DNA of 64,000 nucleotides from Pseudolabrys sp. (GTDB lineage: Bacteria > Pseudomonadota > Alphaproteobacteria > Rhizobiales > Xanthobacteraceae), in the NCBI GenBank assembly GCA_022841665.1, contig JALHRB010000015.1, positions 1 to 64,000 on the forward strand, in the 5' to 3' direction. This document shows positions 9,300-17,817 of this stretch, piece after piece. The position numbers were made by a program, and so were the translations under genes. Each line of letters starts with the position of its first letter. The stretch's first letter is position 1. The notes under the pieces were generated by a model. It made no database searches. It saw only the letters and a list, made by a program, of their open reading frames with translations, and was not told where the DNA came from.

Positions 9300-9692
9300 C
9301 TACTCCCACAGCCCGTAGCCGGCCCAGCGGCTTTCCGGGATTTCGTCGCCGACCTTGTACGTAAAGCTGAGCACCTTGAGGCGCTCGGCGTCGGCCGTGC
9401 AGCGGTAGGTGAGCGCGTACCATTTCTTGCGGCTGCGAAACGCCGCGCCCGTGGCCTCGATGGCGTGCGCACCGACAGCGACCGGCTCGCTCATCGCGCT
9501 CGCCACCGTGCGGTCGGGGCGGTACTTCTTCGAATCCTTCCGGATATGCGTCATCGCCGTGTAGGCGCAGAGCTGCTCCAGCCGCTCGTTCGGACCCAGC
9601 ATTTTCAGGCTGCGCTGGAAGCGGTCTTCGCGCGCACCGGCTTGCGCCGTGCCGGCGGAAATCAAGACAAAGGCCAGCGCGAGCAGCCGCAT
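9300..9692 (-). CDS. DUF930 family exported protein
   Basis: MRLLALAFVLISAGTAQA signal; RFQRSLKMLGPNERLEQLCAYTAMTHIRKD...YRPDRTVASAMSEP. Confidence 0.82.
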   Translation of the reverse strand: MRLLALAFVLISAGTAQAGAREDRFQRSLKMLGPNERLEQLCAYTAMTHIRKDSKKYRPDRTVASAMSEPVAVGAHAIEATGAAFRSRKKWYALTYRCTADAERLKVLSFTYKVGDEIPESRWAGYGLWE

Positions 9693-9751
9693 GCAGGAAC
9701 ACTCCGTGTATGAGAGGCCGCTTGTCTCGGCGAAAGAAGGCGGCAAGAAGG

Positions 9752-10147
9752 TCAGGTGTATTTGGGATCGCGGTCGAGCAACTCGATGGAGATGCCCTGC
9801 GGTCCGCGCAGAAAGCAGACCTTGATGCCCGGCCGCGGCGAGTGCGGCTCCTTGGTAAACTCGACGCCCTTGGCTTTCAATTCGGCAGCCACGGCGTCGA
9901 TGTTGGACACCTTGAGGCCGAAGTGGTCGAGGCCTTGGTAGGGCGTCGAGGGCGCCGGGTTGACGCCGTCGCCCGACTTCACCTGCGCGGTAAAGATCAT
10001 GGCGCCGCCGAGCTTGATGTCGACGCGCGGCTGGCCCTGCTGCGTCGAGCGGATCACCTCGGCGCCGAACATGCGCTCGAACCATTGCGCGGTCGCTTCC
10101 GGATCGGGCGTGCGCAAGTGGATATGATCCCAGGTATAAGTCGGCAT
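9752..10147 (-). CDS. VOC (glyoxalase/dioxygenase superfamily) protein
   Basis: YTWDHIHLRTPDPEATAQWFERMFGAEV...GLDHFGLKVSNIDAVAAELKAKGVEFTKEPHSPRPGIKVCFLRGPQGISIELLDR. Confidence 0.93.
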   Translation of the reverse strand: MPTYTWDHIHLRTPDPEATAQWFERMFGAEVIRSTQQGQPRVDIKLGGAMIFTAQVKSGDGVNPAPSTPYQGLDHFGLKVSNIDAVAAELKAKGVEFTKEPHSPRPGIKVCFLRGPQGISIELLDRDPKYT

Positions 10148-10269
10148 GGCGGTGTCTCCCGTGACGCGGCGCGCATATGGCCATGGTCGCGGCGCGCGCG
10201 CAACCGGGTCCGGCCGGCGCCTGCTCGTCGGCGACAGCCGCGCCGCGAATCCACTCGCTTTCCTGCGGT

Positions 10270-10283
10270 TTGATCCACATCAA
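10270..10283. promoter_or_regulatory. FNR/FixK-type binding palindrome TTGATCCACATCAA
   Basis: Exact TTGAT-N4-ATCAA, 50 nt upstream of the ATG at 10333. Confidence 0.7.
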
Positions 10284-10332
10284 GGCAGAGGGAAGCTGGT
10301 TTCACTCTAATATTAGATCATAGGAGGGTGCC

Positions 10333-10548
10333 ATGTGGTGGTGGGACTATTGGCCTATGCCATTCATTGCGCCGCTTTTCATGTTCATCATGCTCCTTTT
10401 TTGCATCGGCATGATGGCGATGATGATGCGGGGCGGCATGCATCGTCATCGTGACAGTGGAGCGCTCGACGTTCTCAAGGAGCGCTACGCGCGCGGCGAG
10501 ATCGACAAGCTGGATTATGAGGAGCGGCGGCGTGTGCTGCTGTCCTGA
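10333..10548 (+). CDS. SHOCT-domain small membrane protein
   Basis: Hydrophobic Met-rich N-terminus followed by ALDVLKERYARGEIDKLDYEERRRVLLS; AGGAGG upstream. Confidence 0.85.
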   Translation: MWWWDYWPMPFIAPLFMFIMLLFCIGMMAMMMRGGMHRHRDSGALDVLKERYARGEIDKLDYEERRRVLLS

Positions 10549-10550
10549 CG

Positions 10551-10769
10551 ATGACGACACAATCAGCCGCGACAACCTACATTTGCCCGATGCATGCGCA
10601 GGTTCGGCAGCCTGAGCCGGGCGCGTGCCCGGTCTGCGGCATGGGGCTGGTGCCGGAGGGCACGCGCTTCGCTTTGCTGAAGCACATGGCCAGCCGGCCG
10701 ATGCATCTTGTCGTGATGCTGGTTGCAATGGTGGCCTTGATGGCCGCCGCCATGATGATGATGCGCTGA
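10551..10769 (+). CDS. Small heavy-metal-binding-domain (YHS/HMBD-like) membrane protein
   Basis: TTYICPMHAQVRQPEPGACPVCGMGLVPEG motif plus C-terminal TM segment; 2 nt downstream of the previous ORF. Confidence 0.85.
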   Translation: MTTQSAATTYICPMHAQVRQPEPGACPVCGMGLVPEGTRFALLKHMASRPMHLVVMLVAMVALMAAAMMMMR

Positions 10770-10932
10770 GCGAAAACAGCTTATCACACGGGCACGGCCG
10801 TCTATTTCGCCATGCCGGAGAACTATTTTTCGCGTGCCCCCTTCCCGCCGCCCACGCTCATGGGCATCATCCGCGCGAAAAGCCGTGGCCGCCTGCAATG
10901 AGCCACGCGCCGAAAACCGTCCGAGGAGCACC

Positions 10933-11913
10933 ATGAGCACAACCAATCGCCGCCGTTTCCTGACGCTTGCTACCGCCGCGCTCGCCGCACCCGCGCTGCC
11001 GCGCGCCGCCTTCGCCGACTGGCCGAAGGACAAGGTCATCAAGGCCATGGTGCCGTTCAGCGCCGGCTCGACCATCGACATCATCGGCCGCATCGTGATG
11101 GACCCGGTCTCGCGCCAGTTCGGCCAGAACATCGTCATCGAGAACCGCGGCGGCGCCGGCGGCAGCATCGGTTCGGCGCAGGTCGCCAAGGCCGATCCGG
11201 ACGGCTACACGCTGCTGATCAACGCCGCCGCGCATTCCGGCGCGCCGGCCGCCTATCCTAACCTGCCCTACGACGCGGCCAAGGACTTCGCCGGCGTCGC
11301 CTGCTTCGGCAGCGTGCCGAACGTGCTGCTGGTCAATCCGAAGTCGGGCATCAAGTCGGTTAAGGAATTCGCCGAGAAGGCGAAGGCGTCCGGCCAGATG
11401 ACCTACTCGTCCGCCGGCGTCGGCAGCGCCACGCACTGGGCGGCTGAACGCTTCCGCGTCAGCGCCGACATCAAGGGCACGCATGTGCCGTTCCGTGGCG
11501 GGCCGGAGGCGCTCACCGAGGTTATGACCGGCCGCGTCGACTTCGTCTTCATGGGCATCTCGTCGGCGATGTCGTTCATCCAGAACGGCCAGCTGGTGCC
11601 GCTGGCGGTGTCCTCGGCCAAGCGTTCGCCGTCGCTGCCGAACATTCCGACCACGCTCGAGTCCGGCTTCGCGAACTCCGACTACAATTACTGGACCGGC
11701 CTGCTGGTGCCGGCCAAGACGCCGAAGCCGATCATCGACCGGCTGCATGCCGAAGTGACCAAGGCGCTGGCGCTGCCCGACGTAAAGGAAAAGCTCGCCA
11801 AGCAGGGCGTCGAGCCGAACCCGCTGACGCCTGCCGAGATGGACGCGATGAACAGGCGCGAGATCGACCTTAACCTGAAGATCGCCAAGGCGGCCGGGCT
11901 GAAGTTCAACTGA
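10933..11913 (+). CDS. Bug/TctC-family tripartite tricarboxylate transporter substrate-binding protein
   Basis: RRRFLTLATAALAAPALPRAAFA signal; IKAMVPFSAGSTIDIIGRIVMDPVSRQFGQNIVIENRGGAGGSIGSAQVAKADPDGYTLLI. Confidence 0.95.
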   Translation: MSTTNRRRFLTLATAALAAPALPRAAFADWPKDKVIKAMVPFSAGSTIDIIGRIVMDPVSRQFGQNIVIENRGGAGGSIGSAQVAKADPDGYTLLINAAAHSGAPAAYPNLPYDAAKDFAGVACFGSVPNVLLVNPKSGIKSVKEFAEKAKASGQMTYSSAGVGSATHWAAERFRVSADIKGTHVPFRGGPEALTEVMTGRVDFVFMGISSAMSFIQNGQLVPLAVSSAKRSPSLPNIPTTLESGFANSDYNYWTGLLVPAKTPKPIIDRLHAEVTKALALPDVKEKLAKQGVEPNPLTPAEMDAMNRREIDLNLKIAKAAGLKFN

Positions 11914-11937
11914 GCTTCGTCCCGCTCTCCTTGCGGC

Positions 11938-11969
11938 ATGGCCGGGCATCCGCCCGGCCATTTCGTTTT
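11938..11969 (+). terminator. Terminator after the Bug gene
   Basis: ATGGCCGGGC-ATCC-GCCCGGCCAT followed by TTCGTTTTG. Confidence 0.65.
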
Positions 11970-12202
11970 GCGACCAGCATGTTGGAAATCCTGCGCTTTT
12001 GCCGCGGTCGGCCTCGGCGCGCGCCGGGAACCAAAGCGGCCCCGCAGGCGTAAGCGGACGCACCCGCAGCTGTCCGGCCGGGTGACCGATTTATGACGAG
12101 ACCACTGGCGCTCCGCGTTGCCCACAAGCCGGACGTGCCCGCGCATTTTCATTCACAGGAATCAGCGCATTTTGCTACACAAACCGACGGACGATTGAAG
12201 CG

Positions 12203-12997
12203 ATGGCACGCAAACCGATTCAAGCGGCAGGAGGCATCGTGGTGCGTAACGGCGCGCGCCCGCTGATCGCCATTGTGCAGCGCGCCAAAGACGACCGCTG
12301 GGTGCTGCCGCGCGGCAAATTGAAAATCAACGAACGGCCCGTCGCCGGCGCGCGCCGCGAGGTGGTGGAAGAGACCGGACATCGCGTGAAGGTGCGCGAA
12401 TTCCTGGGCGCCATCACCTACCGGGCGCAAGGGCGCGCCAAGCTGGTGCAGTTCTGGCACATGCGGGCCGCGGTCAATCCCAGCCACGACCTGATGAAGG
12501 ACATCGCCGCGGTGGCCTGGCTGCCGCTCGCCGAGGCGGCGCGCCGGCTGAGTTATCCGCTCGAGAAATTGTTTCTGCGCAGCGTCGGCCGCGCGCTGGT
12601 GCGGCATCGGCGGCGCAAAGCAAGCAAAGCGAGCGCGCGCCGCACCAAAACAAAAGTTCGCCGCAAGAGCCGGATACGCAAGCGGAGCGCCGCACGCAGC
12701 AAGACGCGCGCGCGCGCGGCGAAAAGGAAGGCGCGGCGTGCCGGCACCACTGCCGCTCGTCGCCGCGCGGCGGCGTCCAAATCACGCACGCCAAAGTTCG
12801 TCGCCATGAAGCCCGTCGCAACGGCCGCGCCCGTGCAGCTCGCAGTGGTGGCGGCGGCATCGCCTGCGCCGCTTGCCGCGGCTCCGCCCCCAGCCGCCGT
12901 CACGGCACCGGTGGTTCCGATGCCGATCCGCAAGCCGCTCGCGCCGGCGAAGCAGCGCAGCGTGCTGGGGCGGGTGCTCGGCCGTCTGGCGAACTGA
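12203..12997 (+). CDS. NUDIX hydrolase with long basic Lys/Arg/Ala-rich C-terminal tail
   Basis: Nudix box-like ARREVVEETGHRVKVREFLGAITY; tail RHRRRKASKASARRTKTKVRRKSRIRKRSAARSKTRARAAKRKARR... Confidence 0.9.
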   Translation: MARKPIQAAGGIVVRNGARPLIAIVQRAKDDRWVLPRGKLKINERPVAGARREVVEETGHRVKVREFLGAITYRAQGRAKLVQFWHMRAAVNPSHDLMKDIAAVAWLPLAEAARRLSYPLEKLFLRSVGRALVRHRRRKASKASARRTKTKVRRKSRIRKRSAARSKTRARAAKRKARRAGTTAARRRAAASKSRTPKFVAMKPVATAAPVQLAVVAAASPAPLAAAPPPAAVTAPVVPMPIRKPLAPAKQRSVLGRVLGRLAN

Positions 12998-13249
12998 CGG
13001 CGCCCGGTGCGCGCCAAGCGGAACGGCTGCCCCATTCCTGCCGCAAGCCTTGCCGAAATTTAATGCTGGCACACGGCCCCGTGCGCCTTTCCCAAACGTT
13101 TCATTCACCGACCATTCACGGGCCGGGCAGGAACCTCGCCCGCAAGACCGGCGTTTTCTCGCGCGAAATCGAGCGCAGGAAAAGGAACCCCGGCACGTTG
13201 ATTAGATACGGTCCGGCCATGTGCTGGAAAACGTTCACAAGGATCAGGT

Positions 13250-13567
13250 GTGCCAATGACGAAGATCAGCAAGACGCTTACGACCCTCGCGGCCGCCACC
13301 ACGCTGGCGATCGCCGCGGTCGCCGCTCCGCAGCAGGCGGAAGCGCGTGGACGCGGCGGCGCCGTCGCTGCCGGCATCATCGGCGGCCTGGCCGCCGGCG
13401 CCATCATCGGCGGCATCGCCTCGCAGAACCGCGGTTATTACGGCCCCGGCCCCGGCTATTACTACGGCCCCGGCCCGGTCTATTACGCTCCGCGCTGCTA
13501 CTGGACGCGCGAGCGTTATTGGGACGGCTGGGGCTGGCGCAGCCACCGCGTGCGGGTCTGCAGCTAA
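13250..13567 (+). CDS. Small exported Gly-zipper/Gly-Tyr-rich protein (start 13250 or 13256)
   Basis: Signal peptide, GGAVAAGIIGGLAAGAIIGGIA, CYWTRERYWDGWGWRSHRVRVCS. Confidence 0.85.
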   Translation: MPMTKISKTLTTLAAATTLAIAAVAAPQQAEARGRGGAVAAGIIGGLAAGAIIGGIASQNRGYYGPGPGYYYGPGPVYYAPRCYWTRERYWDGWGWRSHRVRVCS

Positions 13568-13590
13568 CCCGTTTCCGACCATCGATGGAA

Positions 13591-13624
13591 AGCCCGGGTC
13601 CCTACAAGGGATCCGGGCTTTTTG
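13591..13624 (+). terminator. Rho-independent terminator
   Basis: AGCCCGGGTCCC-TACAA-GGGATCCGGGCT followed by TTTTT. Confidence 0.85.
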
Positions 13625-13699
13625 CTTGCCGCTGTCGGGGCTCGCCGCCATCTTGGCTATCTGCTGAGAAGGAAACCTGGTCCGGGGGGGGGGGACTCC

Positions 13700-13927
13700 A
13701 TGCGCAAGGCCCTGCTGAGCGTGCTGGCCGCCGGTTTTGCCGCCCTCGCCGGCCCGGCCTCGGCCAAGGTCACGACCTACAAGCCGGCCGCCGGTGAAGA
13801 GCGCGCTTATGGTTACTTTCGGGCCGCCCCCTCCCAATGCCCCGGCGGCTATTGGGCCCGCCAGCGCCAATTCGACCGCTGGGGCAATGTCAAAGGCCTG
13901 AGCCGCCCGCGTTTCATATGCCCTTAA
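13700..13927 (+). CDS. Small exported hypothetical protein (75 aa)
   Basis: MRKALLSVLAAGFAALAGPASA signal peptide; G11 tract immediately upstream. Confidence 0.7.
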   Translation: MRKALLSVLAAGFAALAGPASAKVTTYKPAAGEERAYGYFRAAPSQCPGGYWARQRQFDRWGNVKGLSRPRFICP

Positions 13928-14005
13928 GCTTCGCGTAAGGCCTGCGGTGCATGATCCCGCCAACCCTTTACCGCCTGCAAAGGACTTGGAGCAGAGGACC
14001 TGGAG

Positions 14006-14317
14006 ATGAAACATACCGTCATCGCGCTTGCCTTGGCCGGCTTTGCGGCCGCCGCGCTGCCGACCTCCGCCGATGCCCGTGACCGCGGCGGCGCCGTCGC
14101 CGCCGGCGTCATTGGCGGTATCGCCGCCGGCGCCCTCATCGGCTCCGCGCTGGCCGGCCCGCCGGGCGGCCCGGTTTATGTCGAGGCGCCCCCACCCCCG
14201 CCCCCGACCTACTACTACGAGGAAGACGACGACGGCCCGGTCTGCCACGTCGAGCGCCGCCGCATCTGGGTCGAAGGCTACGGCTGGCGGACGCGGCGGA
14301 TCGAAACCTGCGACTGA
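14006..14317 (+). CDS. Small exported Gly-zipper protein, paralogue of 13250-13567
   Basis: DRGGAVAAGVIGGIAAGALIGSALAG and C-terminal CHVERRRIWVEGYGWRTRRIETCD; same architecture as the 13250 ORF. Confidence 0.85.
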   Translation: MKHTVIALALAGFAAAALPTSADARDRGGAVAAGVIGGIAAGALIGSALAGPPGGPVYVEAPPPPPPTYYYEEDDDGPVCHVERRRIWVEGYGWRTRRIETCD

Positions 14318-14340
14318 ATACCTGACCTTCGGTCATGAAT

Positions 14341-14372
14341 CGAAACGCCCGGCTCAAAGCCGGGCGTTTCGC
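14341..14372. terminator. Bidirectional terminator hairpin between convergent genes
   Basis: CGAAACGCCCGGCTCAAAGCCGGGCGTTTCG. Confidence 0.75.
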
Positions 14373-14380
14373 TTTCGCGC

Positions 14381-15589
14381 TCACCGCCGCATGTGCGCCA
14401 GCACCGCCGCCGTCGGCCAGCAATCGACCTTCAGCCCGTTCTTCTTCTGATAGGCGCCGAGCGCGGCGCGCGTCAGCATGCCGGCCTTGCCGTCGACCTT
14501 GTCCTTGTAGAGCCCCAACGATGTGAGCCGCTGCTGCATCGCCTCGACGTCCGACGTCTTCATCTGCGCAGTCTTTCTCCACGGCGTGACGAAGGATTTC
14601 GCGCCGGCGATGCGGTCGCTGAGGTGGCCGACGAACAGAACGTAGAGATCCGAGTAGTTGTAGTCCTTGAGCACGAAGTAGTTCTTCGGTGTCAGGAAGG
14701 ACGGGCCGTAGGTGCCTTCCGGCTGCAACAGCGAAGCGGGGAGCGCGCGCTCCATGACGCTCAAGGAACGACCGTCAGCGATGACGAAGCCGCGCGCCAG
14801 CCAGTCGCCGATGGGCATCTGCGTCTCCGGCGTGCCGAGCGTGCAATCGGCGCTCTCGGGCGCGCGCACTTCGTAGGCCCAGCGCTCGCCGCGCTCCCAA
14901 CCCTTGCCGGCGAGCTGCTTCGCCGCCGAGGCCAGCGCGTCGGGCACCGAGCGCCAGATGTCGACGCGGCCGTTGCCGTCGAAATCGACGGCGTACTTGA
15001 AATACTCCGACGGCAGGAACTGGGTGAGGCCGAGCGCGCCGCCCCAGGACGAGCGCATGTCGGCGCGCGGCACGCCTGTCTCCAGCATCTTGAGCGCGTG
15101 CAGGAATTCGTTGCGGAAGAGCTCCTTGCGCCGGCCGAGGTAGCCTTGCGTCGCCAGCACGCGGATGGCGTCGTGCGGCAGCTTGTAGCCGCCGTAGTCG
15201 GTTTCGCGCGCCCAGATTGCCAGCACGATGTTGCCCGGCACGCCGATCTCGCGCTCGATGCGCGCCAGCGTGTCGCGGTATTGGGCGGCGAGCTGGCGCC
15301 CGCGCGCGGCCAGACGGTCGAAAGTCGTCTCGCGCAGGTACTGCGACGGCGTCTGCACGAATTCGGGCTGTGACGGCGGCGGCGCGGTGCGTCCCGGAAT
15401 TTCCAGATCGGGCAGCGAGGTGTCGGGCTCGAGCCCGGCGATCGCCTTGTCGAAAGTCGACCGCGACACGCCTAAGCCCTGCGCCTCGGGCCAGGTGCCA
15501 GCGAGCCATTGTTGGAACGCCGCGTCGGCGGCGTGCGCCGCCGTCAGCGCGGACCAGGCGATCACAAGCCATGCGGCGATGCGAATCAT
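14381..15589 (-). CDS. Lytic murein transglycosylase (MltB-type) with C-terminal peptidoglycan-binding domain
   Basis: WARETDYGGYKLPHDAIRVLATQGYLGRRKELFRNEFLHALKML...SSWGGALGLTQFLPSEYFKYAVDFDGNGRVDIWRSVPDALASAAKQL; VEAMQQRLTSLGLYKDKVDGKAGMLTRAALGAYQKKNGL. Confidence 0.95.
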   Translation of the reverse strand: MIRIAAWLVIAWSALTAAHAADAAFQQWLAGTWPEAQGLGVSRSTFDKAIAGLEPDTSLPDLEIPGRTAPPPSQPEFVQTPSQYLRETTFDRLAARGRQLAAQYRDTLARIEREIGVPGNIVLAIWARETDYGGYKLPHDAIRVLATQGYLGRRKELFRNEFLHALKMLETGVPRADMRSSWGGALGLTQFLPSEYFKYAVDFDGNGRVDIWRSVPDALASAAKQLAGKGWERGERWAYEVRAPESADCTLGTPETQMPIGDWLARGFVIADGRSLSVMERALPASLLQPEGTYGPSFLTPKNYFVLKDYNYSDLYVLFVGHLSDRIAGAKSFVTPWRKTAQMKTSDVEAMQQRLTSLGLYKDKVDGKAGMLTRAALGAYQKKNGLKVDCWPTAAVLAHMRR

Positions 15590-15724
15590 GGGCCCCAATC
15601 TAGTTTGCCGCGGCAAGCCCGTCACCGGCCGCGCCCCACCTCCCGCGCTACACCGCACGTTAAGCGAACTATGGTGTTCTGGCGCGGCAACCCACGCCCG
15701 GCCGGTCGGATTTCATTAACCAGA

Positions 15725-17089
15725 ATGCACGGCGAAAAGACGACGCAGCAAATCCGCCTCGCCGAACTGCTCGGCGCGCTCAGCTATGCACTCGATTTGG
15801 TCGAGGGGCAGCCCGCCGGCCATTGCGTGCGCTGCTGCTGGATCGGCATTCACATCGGCCGCGAGATCGGACTCACCGAGCCCGAGATCCGCGAACTCTA
15901 CTACACGCTGCTGATGAAGGACCTTGGCTGCAGCAGCAATGCGGCGCGCATCTGCCAGCTCTATCTGACCGACGACATCAGCTTCAAACGCGACGCCAAG
16001 GAGATCGACGGCAGCCTGCCACAGGCGCTGCGTTTCGTGCTGGCGCATACCGGGCTTAAGGCCGGCCTGGCCGACCGCATGCGCGCGCTGGTGACCGCCT
16101 TCCAGACCGCCGGCAGCGCACCGCGCGAACTGGTGGAAACGCGCTGCCAGCGCGGCGCCGAGATCGCGCGCACCATGCGCTTTTCCGAAGCGGTCGCGCA
16201 GGGCATCCAGAACCTCGACGAGCACTGGGACGGCGGCGGCTTGCCGACCGGCGCGCGCGGCGAGACCATCCCGGTCTATTCGCGCATCGCGCTGCTGGCG
16301 CAGGTGGTCGACGTGTTCCAGACCGGCACCGGCATCGAGGCCGCGCGCCGCGAAGTCCACCAGCGCGCCGGCGGCTGGTTCGACCCGCGCCTGGTCGAGG
16401 CCTTCGAGCGGGCCGCAGCCGATGACCGTTTCTGGCACATGCTGCGATCGCCGGACCTGCAGCAGGCGTTGCTTGCGCTGGAGCCGGGACAGGACGTGCG
16501 GCCGGTGGACGAGGACCATCTCGACGACATCGCCGCCGCCTTCGCCAAGGTGATCGACTCCAAGAGCCCCTACACCAGCGGCCACAGCGAGCGCGTGACG
16601 CTGTACGCCGACCTGATCGCCGAGCAGCTCGGCTTCACCGCCGAGCGGCGGCGCTGGCTCAAGCGCGCGGCGCTGCTGCACGACATCGGCAAGCTCGGCG
16701 TGAGCAATTCGGTGCTCGACAAGCCGGGCAAGCTCGACGCGGAGGAATGGGCCGCGATGAAGCTGCACGCGGTCTATTCGGAGCAGATTCTCTCGCGCAT
16801 CGCCGCTTTCAGCGACATGGCGGCCATCGCCGCAGCGCATCACGAACGGCTCGACGGCAAAGGCTATCCACGCGGCCTCAAGGGCGATGCAATCGTGCTG
16901 GAAACGCGCGTCATCACCACGGCGGACATCTTCGACGCCCTGACCGCGGAGCGGCCCTACCGCGCAGCCATGCCGATACCGAAAGCATTGGCGATCATGG
17001 GGCAGGACGTCGGCACCGCGATCGATGCGGACTGTTTCGCCGCGCTCAACCGTGCGCTCAAGGCGCTAGACGCCGCGCGCGCCGCGTAA
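15725..17089 (+). CDS. HD-GYP-like HD-domain phosphohydrolase
   Basis: TSGHSERVTLYADLIAEQLGFTAERRRWLKRAALLHDIGKLGVSNSVLDKPGKL...HHERLDGKGYPRGLKGD; upstream HD-like region. Confidence 0.92.
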   Translation: MHGEKTTQQIRLAELLGALSYALDLVEGQPAGHCVRCCWIGIHIGREIGLTEPEIRELYYTLLMKDLGCSSNAARICQLYLTDDISFKRDAKEIDGSLPQALRFVLAHTGLKAGLADRMRALVTAFQTAGSAPRELVETRCQRGAEIARTMRFSEAVAQGIQNLDEHWDGGGLPTGARGETIPVYSRIALLAQVVDVFQTGTGIEAARREVHQRAGGWFDPRLVEAFERAAADDRFWHMLRSPDLQQALLALEPGQDVRPVDEDHLDDIAAAFAKVIDSKSPYTSGHSERVTLYADLIAEQLGFTAERRRWLKRAALLHDIGKLGVSNSVLDKPGKLDAEEWAAMKLHAVYSEQILSRIAAFSDMAAIAAAHHERLDGKGYPRGLKGDAIVLETRVITTADIFDALTAERPYRAAMPIPKALAIMGQDVGTAIDADCFAALNRALKALDAARAA

Positions 17090-17117
17090 CGGCGGCGCTA
17101 GGGCACAATCCCGTGCG

Positions 17118-17696
17118 CTAGTGTGGCGTCTTGTGCGTGTAAGCCGCGATGCTCAGCTTCTCGACATAGGCGATGCCGATGGCCGACACGACGAACAGGC
17201 CGTGAATGATCGCCTGCCACATCACGCCGGTTTCGGTGTAGGGCGCGGTCGGCGTGCCGAGCGAACCGGCATAGATGAACGTGCGCAGCAGGTGGATCGA
17301 CGAAATGCCGATGATGGCCATCGCCAGCTTGATCTTCAGCACGCTGGCGTTGACGTGGGAGAGCCATTCCGGCTGGTCGGGGTGTTTCTCCAGCTCCAGC
17401 CGCGACACGAAGGTTTCGTAGCCGCCGACGATGACCATGATCAGCAAATTGGAGATCATCACCACGTCGATCAGGCCGAGCACCACCAGCATGATCTCCT
17501 GCTCGGAGAACTTCATGGCGCCGAGCACGAGATGCCAGAGCTCCTTCAGGAACAGCACAACATAGACGCACTGGGCGACGATCAGCCCGAGATAGAGCGG
17601 AAGCTGGAGCCAGCGCGAGCCGAAGATGAGCTGCGGCAGCGGCCGCAGGCCGGGATAACCGGGCGGGACGGGGGGGATATCGGCAGACATGGACAT
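17118..17696 (-). CDS. UPF0114/TIGR00645 family membrane protein
   Basis: [29 protein letters not shown]...[34 protein letters not shown]...[24 protein letters not shown]. Confidence 0.92.
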   Translation of the reverse strand: MSMSADIPPVPPGYPGLRPLPQLIFGSRWLQLPLYLGLIVAQCVYVVLFLKELWHLVLGAMKFSEQEIMLVVLGLIDVVMISNLLIMVIVGGYETFVSRLELEKHPDQPEWLSHVNASVLKIKLAMAIIGISSIHLLRTFIYAGSLGTPTAPYTETGVMWQAIIHGLFVVSAIGIAYVEKLSIAAYTHKTPH

Positions 17697-17817
17697 GGGG
17701 TCACCTGAGGGGCGCAGCACGGCGGGGCGCCGGCGCGCAGCCACGGGGACTTATATGCGATTCGAGGGGGTGTAGGGATGGCGGCCTAGGCGCGCCACCG
17801 GGTCGCAGATCGGCGCC

